Assembly: GCF_016907385.1 (NCBI RefSeq)
Contig: NZ_JAFBBU010000001.1
Coordinates: forward strand, 2,170,001-2,234,000
Direction: 5' to 3'
Length of the DNA: 64,000 nucleotides
Source: Subtercola frigoramans
GTDB taxonomy: Bacteria > Actinomycetota > Actinomycetes > Actinomycetales > Microbacteriaceae
Positions 34,767-44,916 of the stretch are shown here, piece after piece; the stretch's first letter is position 1, and each line of letters starts with the position of its first letter. The position numbers and the translations under genes were made by a program. The notes under the pieces are model-generated. The model made no database searches. It saw only the letters and a list, made by a program, of their open reading frames with translations, and was not told where the DNA came from.

Positions 34767-34802
34767 CTCCGGGTCAGAATCCGGGTCAGATTCAGGGTCA
34801 GC
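34767..34802. repeat. 12-base direct repeats in a divergent promoter region
   Basis: Three 12-base units, CTCCGGGTCAGA, ATCCGGGTCAGA and TTCAGGGTCAGC, lie immediately before a TATCCT box (34803-34808) and 48 bases before the ATG at 34850. The position is suitable for activator or repressor binding. Confidence 0.7.
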
Positions 34803-34849
34803 TATCCTTGGGATGCGCGTGCGTCTCCGCTGCATGCCAGGGGGGAATC

Positions 34850-35845
34850 ATGAGCATCGTCGCGTCCAGGCCTCCGGCTCCTACTCGCCGCACAAAGCTG
34901 ATTGGACTTGTCAGCTTCTCTGTTGTCGTTGCACTCCTGACCGCGGGAGGCGTCACGGCGAACGTGATCCACAATGCCGAGCTCCACGACAGGGCGGTCG
35001 CGTCAGCACAGCAGGCCGAGTCCGAGCTGATGGCAGCGGGCACTGCACAGGATGCTGCGCTCTCCGAGCTCGAAACGGCAACGGCTGCGCTCGATTCCGT
35101 TCGCTCCGGACTCGCCTCGACGGTGGCCCAGACCGACGGATATGTCGGGGTCGATGCGCAAGCTGGTGCGACGGCCCAATTGGCGTTGATCGACAGTGAG
35201 CAGAAGAAAACCACTGTCTCGACGGCACAAACAACCTCCTCGGCACTCCCGACCGACCCAGACCCGGCGTCGCTTCGCCCGAACCAGCTGGCCGAACTGA
35301 CGACCACGATCGCGCGGCAGATCTCCGCTGTGCAGGCTCGCGCAGCCGACATCACAGCCACACTTGCCGAGGTGAATGCTCAACTCGTTGCCAGCCAGGC
35401 CGCCCTCGTCGCGCTGGCGAATTCGGTCCCGCCTGCGAGTGCCGCACTGATCGCAGACAACCCCAGCGCAGAGCAGGGAGCGAAAGATGCGCTCACGGGC
35501 GCACTCGCGGCACTCGCGACTGCGACTGCGACTGCAACTGCAACTGCAACTGCGACTGCGAAGACGACGACAACCGACGTAGCTGCTCTGACGAACGCCT
35601 TGAGTGGCTACGTGACGGCGGCGAAGGCCGTGCAGAAGAGCAATGCCGACCAGGTTGCAGCCCAACAGGCGGCTGCTGATGCACGGAAACGATCTGCATC
35701 GTCTGGATCGTCGTCAACGTCGTCGGGATCGTCGTCAGGCCTCACCAAGATCTTCACGTTCCCCACCCCACCGGTATTCATTATCCCGATTTCACCCGTA
35801 GCCGGCCCCGTTCCCGCCCCGACATCCAGCGCAGCCCCCAACTGA
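34850..35845 (+). CDS. Membrane-anchored coiled-coil protein with Ala-Thr hexanucleotide repeat
   Basis: Unknown function. The 331-residue protein has a short basic N-terminus, one membrane segment (LIGLVSFSVVVALLTAGGV, residues 17-35), and a long extracytoplasmic alpha-helical region with Ala-rich coiled coils (HDRAVASAQQAESELMAAGT and a second at residues 155-195). At 35516-35557 seven GC(G/A)ACT units encode Ala-Thr repeats, a segment that can change length without loss of frame. It ends in a Ser-rich, then Pro-rich tail that may reach into the wall. GGGGGAA precedes the ATG. Its organisation recalls the transglycosylase-like protein at 54951 minus the catalytic end. Confidence 0.6.
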   Translation: MSIVASRPPAPTRRTKLIGLVSFSVVVALLTAGGVTANVIHNAELHDRAVASAQQAESELMAAGTAQDAALSELETATAALDSVRSGLASTVAQTDGYVGVDAQAGATAQLALIDSEQKKTTVSTAQTTSSALPTDPDPASLRPNQLAELTTTIARQISAVQARAADITATLAEVNAQLVASQAALVALANSVPPASAALIADNPSAEQGAKDALTGALAALATATATATATATATAKTTTTDVAALTNALSGYVTAAKAVQKSNADQVAAQQAAADARKRSASSGSSSTSSGSSSGLTKIFTFPTPPVFIIPISPVAGPVPAPTSSAAPN

Positions 35846-35883
35846 GAGGGACCCGACTGGGACGGCCCCAACTGAGACGCCCC
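35837..35883. repeat. Repeat duplicating a gene's 3' end and stop codon
   Basis: CCCCAACTGAGA at the end of the coiled-coil gene (stop TGA at 35843-35845) recurs as CCCCAACTGAGACG about 30 bases later, with a diverged copy (CCCGACTGGGACG) between them. Confidence 0.75.
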
Positions 35884-36178
35884 CGATCGTAGTCTGTGCT
35901 CACTGACCTTCTGGGTGCACATCAGTCGAGAGTGCACATCAGTCGAGAGTGCACATCAGTCGGGGTGCACATCGGTCGAGACTGCACATCGGTCGAGACT
36001 GCGCAATGTACTTCGCGCTGGTCAATGAAAAGGGTCAAACGGGCGTAGCCTGACTTCCTGAATGTGAAACTCGCCGTCAATTGGATCACCATGAGAATCA
36101 TCTGCCTTTCGTGATGCACGAACCAGCGCACTCAGTCACCAGCGCCGACACCGTGGTCGCCGACACCGTGGTTTCGCC
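35846..36178. other. 333-base spacer without a gene
   Basis: Contains the stop-duplication repeat (to 35883), a 17-base tandem array (35915-36003), an AT-richer stretch without clear signals (36004-36120) and two copies of GCCGACACCGTGGT (36144 and 36159) directly before the MFS start. No ORF with coding character is seen on either strand. Confidence 0.7.
35915..36003. repeat. 17-base tandem array with GTGCAC cores
   Basis: Five units of GTGCACATCAGTCGAGA type, starting at 35915, 35932, 35949, 35965 and 35982; the last two have ATCGGTCGAGACT. The first four carry the palindrome GTGCAC; in the last it is CTGCAC. It lies upstream of the MFS gene, by about 175 bases. Confidence 0.9.
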
Positions 36179-37663
36179 ATGACAGGCGCGGCCACCCGCG
36201 CTGACGTCGGCTTCCGCTCCGAGCGTGGCCCCGTACTCATCGCCCTCATGCTCACCACGGGCCTCGTTGCCATCGACTCGACGATCCTCGCAACATCCGT
36301 GCCCTCGATCGTCAGTGACATCGGCGGCTTCTCCCAGTTTCCCTGGTTGTTCTCGATCTACCTGCTCGCCCAAGCGGTGTCGGTGCCGGTCTACGCGAAA
36401 CTGAGCGACACGCTCGGGCGCAAGCCGATCATCCTCGTCGGTATCGGCCTGTTCCTGGTCGGCTCGATCCTCTGCGGTTTCGCGTGGAGCATGCCGGCAC
36501 TCATCGCCTTCCGCGTGGTGCAGGGGCTCGGCGCGGGAGCCGTGCAGCCGATGGCGGTCACGATCGCCGGCGACATCTACACCGTGGCCGAACGCGCAAA
36601 AGTACAGGGCTACATCGCGAGCGTCTGGGCTGTCTCCTCTGTCGTCGGCCCGACCCTCGGTGGCGTCTTCTCGGAGTTCGTGTCGTGGCGCTGGATCTTC
36701 TTCGTCAACATTCCGCTCTGCTTTCTCGCAGGGTGGATGCTCGTGAAGAACCTGCACGAGAAGATCGCTCCCCAGAAACACACGATCGACTACGCGGGTG
36801 CGGTGTTGCTCACCCTGGGCCTGAGCGCGCTCATCCTGGCGGTGCTCGAAGGCGGACAGGCCTGGGCGTGGGACGCGCCGGCCAGCATTGGGGCGTTCGT
36901 TCTGGGGGCTCTGCTTCTGGTCGCGTTTGTGCTCGCCGAGCGCCGGGCCGCTGAGCCGATCCTGCCCCTCTGGGTCTTCTCGAGGCGACTCCTGTTGACG
37001 ACGACCCTCGTGTCGCTCGGCGTCGGAGCCATCCTTGTCGGGCTCACCTCCTTCGTGCCCACATTCCTCGAGGGTTCGATCGGTGTCACGCCCATCGTCT
37101 CCGGGCTGGCCGTTGCAGCACTCACAGTGGGCTGGCCGATTTCGGCATCTCAGTCGGGGCGGCTCTACCTGCGACTCGGCTTCCGTCGCACGGTGCTCAT
37201 CGGCGTCGGCATCGCTGTCGTCGGTACGCTCGCCCTGACCTTCACCGCCAGTACGCCCAACCTCTGGTTGACCGCCGCGAGCTGTTTCATCGTCGGCCTG
37301 GGTCTCGGGCTCGCCGCCACACCCGCGCTGATCGCCGCACAATCGAGCGTGCCGTGGAACGAACGTGGTGTCGTCACGGGAACGAACCTGTTCGCCCGCT
37401 CCATCGGCAGCGCCGTCGGAGTCGCGATCTTCGGCGCGATCGCGAATGGCATCTATGCGGCGCACAGTGTTGGAGCGGCATCCGGAGCGGGATCCGGCGC
37501 AGGCACCCAGCATGACGCGGCGGTCATCGCCCTCGCGTCAGGCAGTGCGTTCATCGCGATCTCAGTGTGCGCTGCGGCGACGATCTTCGCGGCCGCCGCG
37601 ATGCCCGAAGCTCGCGTCGAAGACGTTGAGCGCGCCCGGCCCGCTCAGGGCCAGGCGCGGTAG
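36179..37663 (+). CDS. MFS drug-efflux transporter (DHA2/EmrB-QacA family)
   Basis: Proton-driven exporter, probably of drugs or toxic organics. The 494 residues predict 14 membrane segments. Family motifs: motif A as KLSDTLGRKPIILVG after segment 2, the DHA2-typical VQGLGAGAVQPMAVTIAGD, and WRWIFFVNIP in the standard place. ATG 36179 is preceded by repeats rather than by a clear ribosome binding site. No regulator sits beside it, so the substrate cannot be inferred. Confidence 0.9.
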   Translation: MTGAATRADVGFRSERGPVLIALMLTTGLVAIDSTILATSVPSIVSDIGGFSQFPWLFSIYLLAQAVSVPVYAKLSDTLGRKPIILVGIGLFLVGSILCGFAWSMPALIAFRVVQGLGAGAVQPMAVTIAGDIYTVAERAKVQGYIASVWAVSSVVGPTLGGVFSEFVSWRWIFFVNIPLCFLAGWMLVKNLHEKIAPQKHTIDYAGAVLLTLGLSALILAVLEGGQAWAWDAPASIGAFVLGALLLVAFVLAERRAAEPILPLWVFSRRLLLTTTLVSLGVGAILVGLTSFVPTFLEGSIGVTPIVSGLAVAALTVGWPISASQSGRLYLRLGFRRTVLIGVGIAVVGTLALTFTASTPNLWLTAASCFIVGLGLGLAATPALIAAQSSVPWNERGVVTGTNLFARSIGSAVGVAIFGAIANGIYAAHSVGAASGAGSGAGTQHDAAVIALASGSAFIAISVCAAATIFAAAAMPEARVEDVERARPAQGQAR

Positions 37664-37737
37664 ACTCGCGAAAGGTCACCGCAGACCAGACAAAAGCTCA
37701 CAAGAATCCCCGCTCATTTCGCTCAGCACCACCTGCG

Positions 37738-37810
37738 CCAGCTGAACGCTGGCCAGACAACGCTCGCAAGCTGAACACTCACCAGCTCAACGCTCGCCAG
37801 ATCAACGCAG
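37738..37810. repeat. Degenerate 14-15 base tandem repeat
   Basis: Five units of the type CCAGCTGAACGCTGG / CCAGCTCAACGCTCG fill most of the spacer before the GAF regulator. They end 11 bases before its GTG start and partly overlap the expected promoter. Confidence 0.75.
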
Positions 37811-37821
37811 ATCGGAGAACC

Positions 37822-39462
37822 GTGGCCAGTCCCTGGGTAGTCTCCCCACCCGACAGCCGTCATGACGGCCCGCGCGAACGCGCGCTCTCCCAGGCTCAGG
37901 CGCACGATGCACTGATCGGCGCCGGAACGAGCTTGGAGCACACGGGCACAAGCGTTGTCGACGCCTCGGGCATCCGAACCGGCGCGAAGAGCGCTCCCGA
38001 CCACTCTGTGGAAACGAGCCATGCCGTTGGAGCCGACTATGCAGACGCGGCTGGGGTGCGCCGCCTGGTCGAGGAGTCCTGGAAACGCTCGCTGGCGCGA
38101 AAACTCGACCCCGATACGCTGCTTCCACGATTCGACCTCGACGACGAGACCCTGCGCGAGTACCGCAGGGAGCATCCCCTGTCACTGGTGCTGCCGATCA
38201 TCCACCGCCTGTTGATCGCCCACACCTTCGAGAGCGGGCTCATCGTCGCTATCGGGGACCAGGCGGGCCGGTTGCTCTGGATCGACGGTGACCGCGAACT
38301 GCGCCGCCGCGCCGAGGGCATGTATTTCGTCGAGGGTGCGGACTGGTCTGAGGCAAGCGTCGGAACGAGCGCCCCCGGCACGGCCCTGGCGCTCGACCAC
38401 GGCATCCAGATCGGCGGGGCCGAGCATTTCAACCGCATTGTTCACCCGTGGAGCTGCACCGCCGTTCCCGTGCACGACCCGGCCACAGGCGACATTCTCG
38501 GAGTCATCGACATCACCGGCGGCGACGACGCCGTCTCTCCGGCGACCATGCCCCTGCTCGAGGCCGCAGTGGCCGCCGCGGAATCCGAACTGCGCATCCA
38601 CCAACTGGCCCGGGCCCACCCCAGACTCGGCCTCACCACGCAACTGAGACTGCCATCGCGGGTAGGCGGTGGTCCTGGGTGGCCGGGCGCGGGCGCGCAC
38701 GTCGTTGCCAACACGAGCGCGGTCATGATCACCGACACGGGCACCGGCATCGGCATCGGCATGAGTCCCAGCTCAACCGGCAACGCACCCGGCACCGTCG
38801 AGACCAGCGCCCGCTCATCGAGCGGCACGAAGAAGCCGCGAGCAACGGATGCCCGGCAACTCAGTGTGCTCGGCCGCGAGCTTGGCCGTCTCACTGTCGG
38901 CACAGAAGGCAACGCTGAAACCAACACAGTCGAACTCAGCGCCCGTCACACCGAGATCCTGACCCTCCTCGCGTGGCACCGCCGCGGGCTCTCGGCCGAT
39001 CAGCTGGCCCAGAAACTCTACGCTGCCGACAATTCGGTCGCCACCCTGAGAGCCGAGATCGTGCGATTGCGTGCCGTGCTGGCAGAGGTCGACCCGTCCG
39101 TGGTCATCGAATCACGCCCCTATCGACTCGCCCCTCCACTCGAACTCGACGCTCACCGCGTGCTGGCATTCCTCGAACGCGGGGCGCACCGTGTCGCCCT
39201 GGCCGCGTACGTCGGCCCCGTGGTGATGGGGTCGACTGCGCCCGGGGTTGTGGAGATCCGCGACGAGATCAGTACAAACGTGCGCGAATCACTGATGACC
39301 GATGCCTCGGCAGATGTGTTGCTGGCGTACGCCCACACTGATGAGTGTGCCTACGACCGCGAGGTGTGGATCGCCTGCCTTCAGCGTCTGCCGGCGCAAT
39401 CACCGAAACGGGCATCCGTCGTCTCACGCATCGAACGCATCGACACGGAGCTCAAGCGCTGA
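37822..39462 (+). CDS. GAF-domain transcriptional regulator of the aldehyde dehydrogenase operon
   Basis: The 546-residue protein resembles the sensor half of AcoR-like activators: VRRLVEESWKRSLARKLDP at the N-terminus, then a GAF domain (GLIVAIGDQAGRLLWIDGD, GTSAPGTALALDHGIQIGGAEHF, VHDPATGDILGVIDITGGDD). It has no AAA+ sigma-54 domain. Instead, after a low-complexity linker, the C-terminal part (LSARHTEILTLLAWHRRGLSADQLAQKLY and the following winged region ending RPYRLAPPL) looks like an OmpR/AfsR-type winged helix. Such GAF regulators precede acetaldehyde dehydrogenase genes in many actinobacteria. GTG 37822 follows GGAG. The ligand is probably an aldehyde or alcohol (inference). Confidence 0.82.
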   Translation: MASPWVVSPPDSRHDGPRERALSQAQAHDALIGAGTSLEHTGTSVVDASGIRTGAKSAPDHSVETSHAVGADYADAAGVRRLVEESWKRSLARKLDPDTLLPRFDLDDETLREYRREHPLSLVLPIIHRLLIAHTFESGLIVAIGDQAGRLLWIDGDRELRRRAEGMYFVEGADWSEASVGTSAPGTALALDHGIQIGGAEHFNRIVHPWSCTAVPVHDPATGDILGVIDITGGDDAVSPATMPLLEAAVAAAESELRIHQLARAHPRLGLTTQLRLPSRVGGGPGWPGAGAHVVANTSAVMITDTGTGIGIGMSPSSTGNAPGTVETSARSSSGTKKPRATDARQLSVLGRELGRLTVGTEGNAETNTVELSARHTEILTLLAWHRRGLSADQLAQKLYAADNSVATLRAEIVRLRAVLAEVDPSVVIESRPYRLAPPLELDAHRVLAFLERGAHRVALAAYVGPVVMGSTAPGVVEIRDEISTNVRESLMTDASADVLLAYAHTDECAYDREVWIACLQRLPAQSPKRASVVSRIERIDTELKR

Positions 39463-39486
39463 CTTCTGGCGACGCCCAACCGCCCC

Positions 39487-39529
39487 GCAACCTCTCGCAA
39501 CCTTTCTGCAACGTGGACGGTCGTAGTGT
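39487..39529 (+). promoter_or_regulatory. Helically phased GCAAC direct repeats and -10 box before the aldehyde dehydrogenase
   Basis: GCAAC at 39487, 39497 and 39508 are 10 and 11 bases apart, one DNA turn each, so a protein could contact all three on one face. TAGTGT at 39524-39529 is a possible -10 box. The GAF regulator just upstream is the obvious candidate binder. Confidence 0.4.
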
Positions 39530-39568
39530 CACCGTCACAGCCTGAACTCCGGCTGTGAAGCACGTGCT

Positions 39569-39623
39569 CGACAGCACGTACGCGACAGCACACACGACAG
39601 CACACACGACAGCACAAACGACA
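39569..39623. repeat. 12-base tandem repeat in the aldehyde dehydrogenase leader
   Basis: Three exact or near-exact copies of CGACAGCACACA (39583, 39595, 39607) flanked by partial copies, between the putative promoter and the ATG at 39646; it would be transcribed as part of the 5' leader. Confidence 0.85.
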
Positions 39624-39645
39624 ATGACGTCAGAAGGATGCAGAC

Positions 39646-41169
<1,524 letters not shown>

Positions 41170-41194
41170 ACCGTCACCCGCGACACAGGAGGCG

Positions 41195-41268
41195 GGTTTC
41201 GGCACAACGCTGTGCTGCTCGATGAGTGGTATTCCACCACTGGTTGAGCAGCGCAGCGAATCGAAACC
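41195..41268. repeat. Dispersed inverted repeat, diverged copy
   Basis: GGTTTCG (41195-41201) pairs with CGAAACC (41262-41268), and an inner stem pairs GAGTGGT with ACCACT and GCTGCTC with GAGCAGC. It keeps the TGGTTGAGCAGC core of the element at 4449. Unlike the other copies it lies between two genes read in the same direction, so it may attenuate DUF779 relative to the dehydrogenase. Confidence 0.75.
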
Positions 41269-41318
41269 CTCCTCAAAACCCCGACAAGCGTAACGTTCTG
41301 AGGAGAGAGAAGGTCACC

Positions 41319-41777
41319 ATGCTCGACACGACCGCAGCGCCGCTCGAAGCGGCAGTCACGATTCCTGGAGAAACCCTGTCGCGCGTGTCCCTCAGCGCGA
41401 CCGCCGTCGAGCTTCTCCGCAAACTCTGGCTCACGTATGGACCACTCATGTTCCACCAGTCCGGCGGATGCTGCGACGGAAGCTCCCCGATGTGCTATCC
41501 CGAAGGCGACTTCATCACCTCTGACAACGATGTGCTCCTCGGGACCTTCGACATCAGCCCAACCGCCGTCTCGCGAAACGAAGATGCCGGCTCACCCACG
41601 GAACCCCAGTCCATAAACTTCTGGATGTCATCCGAACAGTTCGCCTACTGGAGCCACACCCACCTGACGGTCGATGTCGTCAAAGGCCGCGGCAGTGGCT
41701 TCTCGGTCGAGGCCCCAGAGGGTGTTCGATTTCTCATCCGGTCACGCCTGATGGACACAGCGACTCCGTTCGTCTAG
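41319..41777 (+). CDS. DUF779 protein linked to aldehyde dehydrogenase
   Basis: Small conserved family nearly always encoded next to acetaldehyde dehydrogenase; function not established. The 152-residue protein shows MFHQSGGCCDGSSPMCYPEGDF, whose three cysteines suggest a metal site, and FWMSSEQFAYWSHTHLTVDVV. The motif is quoted in parts: GGCCDGSSPMC is the diagnostic core. The ATG at 41319 follows GAGAAGG with six-base spacing. An inverted repeat lies between it and the dehydrogenase. Confidence 0.88.
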   Translation: MLDTTAAPLEAAVTIPGETLSRVSLSATAVELLRKLWLTYGPLMFHQSGGCCDGSSPMCYPEGDFITSDNDVLLGTFDISPTAVSRNEDAGSPTEPQSINFWMSSEQFAYWSHTHLTVDVVKGRGSGFSVEAPEGVRFLIRSRLMDTATPFV

Positions 41778-41800
41778 CCGGTCGCCCTGTACAGACCTAC

Positions 41801-41883
41801 CCAGCGCTCACCATTCCTGCGCTCATCTTTTCTGCGCTGGCCTTTCCGCGCTGGCCTTTTCTGCGCTGACCCATTCTGCTCAG
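41801..41883. repeat. 13-15 base tandem repeat starting at a stop codon
   Basis: Read on the minus strand, the stop of the LLM gene begins the unit TGAGCAGAATGGG, followed by TCAGCGCAGAAAAGG, CCAGCGCGGAAAGG, CCAGCGCAGAAAAGA and TGAGCGCAGGAATGG. The array fills the spacer up to DUF779's end. Confidence 0.8.
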
Positions 41884-43046
41884 ACGCGTTCGGATTCCCG
41901 TTCAGCCGGCGAATCCACAGATTCAGCGGCAGCCGCCGAGGTAGACGAACCGTTCGAACCCGCAGCTTCACGCGCGAGCGAAGCAGCAACCAGCGAGGCA
42001 TGAGTGGGCCCTTCGGGCACAGTCGCAGGCCGGTTCACGGCGAACTCCTTGCGCAACACGGGCACAACTTCTTCGCCCAACAGGTCGAGCTGCTCGAGCA
42101 CCGTCTTCAACGGCAACCCCGCGTGGTCCATCAGGAAGAGCTGGCGCTGGTAGTCGCCGAAGTATTCACGCATCGACGCGTAGCGATCGATGACCTGCTG
42201 CGGGCTCCCCACGGTCAATGGAGTCTGCTCGGTGAAGTCCTCCAGAGACGGCCCGTGCCCGTAGACCGGGGCCTCGTTGAAGTACGGGCGGAACTCGTCG
42301 ACGGCGTCTTGCGAATTCTTGGCCATATAGGCCTGCCCGCCGAGCCCGACGATCGCCTGGTCGGCAGAACCGTGCCCGTAGTGTTCGAAACGCTGGCGGT
42401 AGTAACTGATGAGCTGCATATAGTGCTCTTTCGGCCAGAAGATGTTGTTTGCGAAGAACCCATCACCGTAGTACGCGGCCTGTTCCGCGATTTCGGGTGA
42501 CCGGATGCTCCCGTGCCACACAAACGGAGGCACCCCGTCAAGCGGGCGAGGCGTCGACTGGAACCCCTGCAGTGGAGTGCGGAACTTCCCCTCCCAATCC
42601 ACGAACTCTTCACGCCACAACCGGTGCAGCAGCGCGTAGTTCTCGATCGCCAGCGGAATACCCTGGCGGATGTCCTGCCCGAACCACGGGTAGACCGGGC
42701 CAGTGTTGCCGCGGCCCATCATCACGTCCATTCGCCCATCAGAGACGTGCTGGAGCATCGCGTAGTCTTCAGCGATGCGCACAGGGTCGTTCGTCGTGAT
42801 CAGCGTCGTCGACGTGCTCAGGATGATCTTCTCGGTCTGGGCCGCAATGTAGGCCAGCATCGTGGTCGGCGACGACGACACGAATGGCGGGTTGTGGTGC
42901 TCCCCCAGCGCAAAGACGTCGAGCCCGACCTCTTCGGCCTTCTTGGCAATGGCAACGATCGCCTTGATGCGCTCGTGCTCGGTCGGGGTTGTGAGGTTGG
43001 TGGGGTCTGTGGTCACATCGCTGACGCTGAAGATTCCAAACTGCAT
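41880..43046 (-). CDS. LLM-class flavin-dependent oxidoreductase (luciferase-like monooxygenase)
   Basis: FMN-dependent monooxygenase of unknown substrate. The 388 residues start QFGIFSVSDVT, with DVFALGEHHNPPF (conserved GEHH), STSTTLITTNDPVRIAEDYA, MMGRGNTGPVYPWFGQD and TVGSPQQVIDRYASM. The tail after residue 350 is Ala/Ser/Glu-rich and probably disordered. ATG 43046 follows GAGGG and gives the family's usual N-terminus. Its 3' end seeds a tandem repeat. It stands convergent to DUF779. Confidence 0.87.
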   Translation of the reverse strand: MQFGIFSVSDVTTDPTNLTTPTEHERIKAIVAIAKKAEEVGLDVFALGEHHNPPFVSSSPTTMLAYIAAQTEKIILSTSTTLITTNDPVRIAEDYAMLQHVSDGRMDVMMGRGNTGPVYPWFGQDIRQGIPLAIENYALLHRLWREEFVDWEGKFRTPLQGFQSTPRPLDGVPPFVWHGSIRSPEIAEQAAYYGDGFFANNIFWPKEHYMQLISYYRQRFEHYGHGSADQAIVGLGGQAYMAKNSQDAVDEFRPYFNEAPVYGHGPSLEDFTEQTPLTVGSPQQVIDRYASMREYFGDYQRQLFLMDHAGLPLKTVLEQLDLLGEEVVPVLRKEFAVNRPATVPEGPTHASLVAASLAREAAGSNGSSTSAAAAESVDSPAERESERV

Positions 43047-43170
43047 GATGCCCTCATTTCTATGCTTACGCATTGACATTCGAATCAACGAGCATCTGGG
43101 TCGAACTATTCCGTACTGGTCCCACATTCACTCCTCAGAGTATTCGCTAATCGCAACGCAGTCACCGTCG

Positions 43171-44778
43171 TCACTGTCTGGTTCGTCTCCCGGTGCAGGG
43201 TCGGGGTGTTTGTGTCCAGTCGATCTCGGGCGGCGGGATGATGTGCGGTGCGCCCTGACGCATGACGAGTTTCCATCGGCTCTTATGCACATTCGAATGA
43301 TGAAAATGGCACAACAGCACCCCGTTATCAGTATCCGTTCGGCCGGGTAAGTATCCCTTGTCACGCCAGTCGAGAACATGATGGGTCTCACACCACGACG
43401 GGGGTCTCCCACAGTCCGGCCACACACACCCACCATCCCGGGCGGCGAGGGCCCTGTTCTGCGCCGGAGTGAACAGCCGTTTCGTCTTCCCGTGCTGCAA
43501 CACCCGCCCCTCACGCATCAGCGTCGCAATCACATCCCCGTGACACAGCAACTGCTCAATACTCGTCACCGGCACGGGCTGGTCAACACCGTCAACCCAG
43601 CCCACACCCCGACCCTCGACGATGTCTTCCAGGGTGACGTGCACGTTGACCGTCGGACGCGCCCCACACAGTGCCGGCATGTCGGGTAACCCCGCGACCC
43701 GGTCGATGTACGCCGTGAACCCATCAGCCAACAACTGCTCACGCGTGCGGGTGTCAGCCAACACCGGGCTGACCTCCTCCTCGCCGTCATCATCGGCGAA
43801 GAAGCGTGGGCCGCTACCGTTTCTGCCGCGGACACCATCACCGATGGGCATCGAAGAACCATCCTCGACCTCGCCGCCGCCCGAACCCTCAGAAGCACCA
43901 GAACCATCAGGAGCATCAGGAGCATCACCAGAATGAGAGCCATCACTGGCGCCCGGGGCCTCGCCGTTGTCTGCGAATCGGGGAAGTCTCGGGCTGAGGA
44001 TGGTTTGGGCGATGGCCTGCCACTTCGCCCCCTGCACCGCCGTGAGCAGACCACCGACCTTGAAACTCCCGTCAGCCTGCTGCCGCAACCACAACCCGCG
44101 CTTGTCTTCCAACTCCCGAGCTGTCGGCTCGGCACCATCAGGATCCAAATGCCCCTGCCACTGCGCCACCATGATCGCCACCTGATCCGCCGACAACCCC
44201 AACCCCACATCGGTCGTCGGATCAGCGGCGAGCACCACCATCCGTTCACACTCATGCAGATCCGCACCGAACCCCACCCGCCTCGCCGACTCGCCCAGCA
44301 TCCGGGTGATGACCTGCGCACTATCCACTCCGAGCCGGCCAGAACGCAGAGCCTCCTGTACGGAAGGGAAATTACTCTCATTCACCAATCCCACCACCGA
44401 CATCGACGACCTAACCGCCGTACCCAGTCGCACCCGGCCTGCCGCGGTCTTCTTCGACACCCCCGTCAAACCACTGATCAACGACACGACATCTGCGCAC
44501 CCATGCTTCACGGTCAACCGGTCATCACCGTGCTCACGTTTGGACCGTTCGGCAAGCTCCCCAGCCGCCTCGACAACGATCCCCTCCGCACACCGCAGCA
44601 ACGCCTCACCAGCCACCGCCCAGGCCAGCAGTTCCTCGTCGGCAAGCCCGCAGGGCGCGGCAGCCCCAAACCCACCAGACGACATTACAGCCTCCACCGC
44701 CGCACGCAGCGCAGAAGCCCGAGGGTCATCCAAGCCCTCAGGCGACGACCCGGGAAACCCGGCAGCTGGTGTCTTCAT
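43171..44778 (-). CDS. DUF222 / HNH endonuclease domain protein (13E12-repeat family)
   Basis: Multicopy actinobacterial family; in mycobacteria called 13E12 repeat proteins. The 535 residues hold an N-terminal DUF222 region (LLAWAVAGEALLRCAEGIVV and downstream helices), a low-complexity acidic/Gly-rich segment at about 300-360 (SDGSHSGDAPDAPDGSGASE region), and a C-terminal HNH domain: RDGGCVWPDCGRPPSWCETH, H in TDNGVLLCHFHHSNVH, with the CxxC zinc ligands. Nuclease activity is likely but the target is unknown; spread by recombination between copies is known for the family. ATG 44778 follows GGGGGT; a TTG at 44790 is possible. Confidence 0.9.
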   Translation of the reverse strand: MKTPAAGFPGSSPEGLDDPRASALRAAVEAVMSSGGFGAAAPCGLADEELLAWAVAGEALLRCAEGIVVEAAGELAERSKREHGDDRLTVKHGCADVVSLISGLTGVSKKTAAGRVRLGTAVRSSMSVVGLVNESNFPSVQEALRSGRLGVDSAQVITRMLGESARRVGFGADLHECERMVVLAADPTTDVGLGLSADQVAIMVAQWQGHLDPDGAEPTARELEDKRGLWLRQQADGSFKVGGLLTAVQGAKWQAIAQTILSPRLPRFADNGEAPGASDGSHSGDAPDAPDGSGASEGSGGGEVEDGSSMPIGDGVRGRNGSGPRFFADDDGEEEVSPVLADTRTREQLLADGFTAYIDRVAGLPDMPALCGARPTVNVHVTLEDIVEGRGVGWVDGVDQPVPVTSIEQLLCHGDVIATLMREGRVLQHGKTKRLFTPAQNRALAARDGGCVWPDCGRPPSWCETHHVLDWRDKGYLPGRTDTDNGVLLCHFHHSNVHKSRWKLVMRQGAPHIIPPPEIDWTQTPRPCTGRRTRQ

Positions 44779-44916
44779 ACCCCCATTCAAACACCCACCA
44801 CTGACAATCCCTCACCAAATCAGGGCTCCCGCGAACATCAGTGGAGAACTACTTTCACGCCCCGATTGTGGAGAACAAGGCAACAAGAAGACACACCATC
44901 AAGAGGGCAGGCGAAT

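Noticed and set aside
36098..37513. 471-codon minus-strand frame opposite the MFS transporter
   Set aside because: Its sequence is a charged Glu/Arg/Asp low-complexity shadow of membrane codons.
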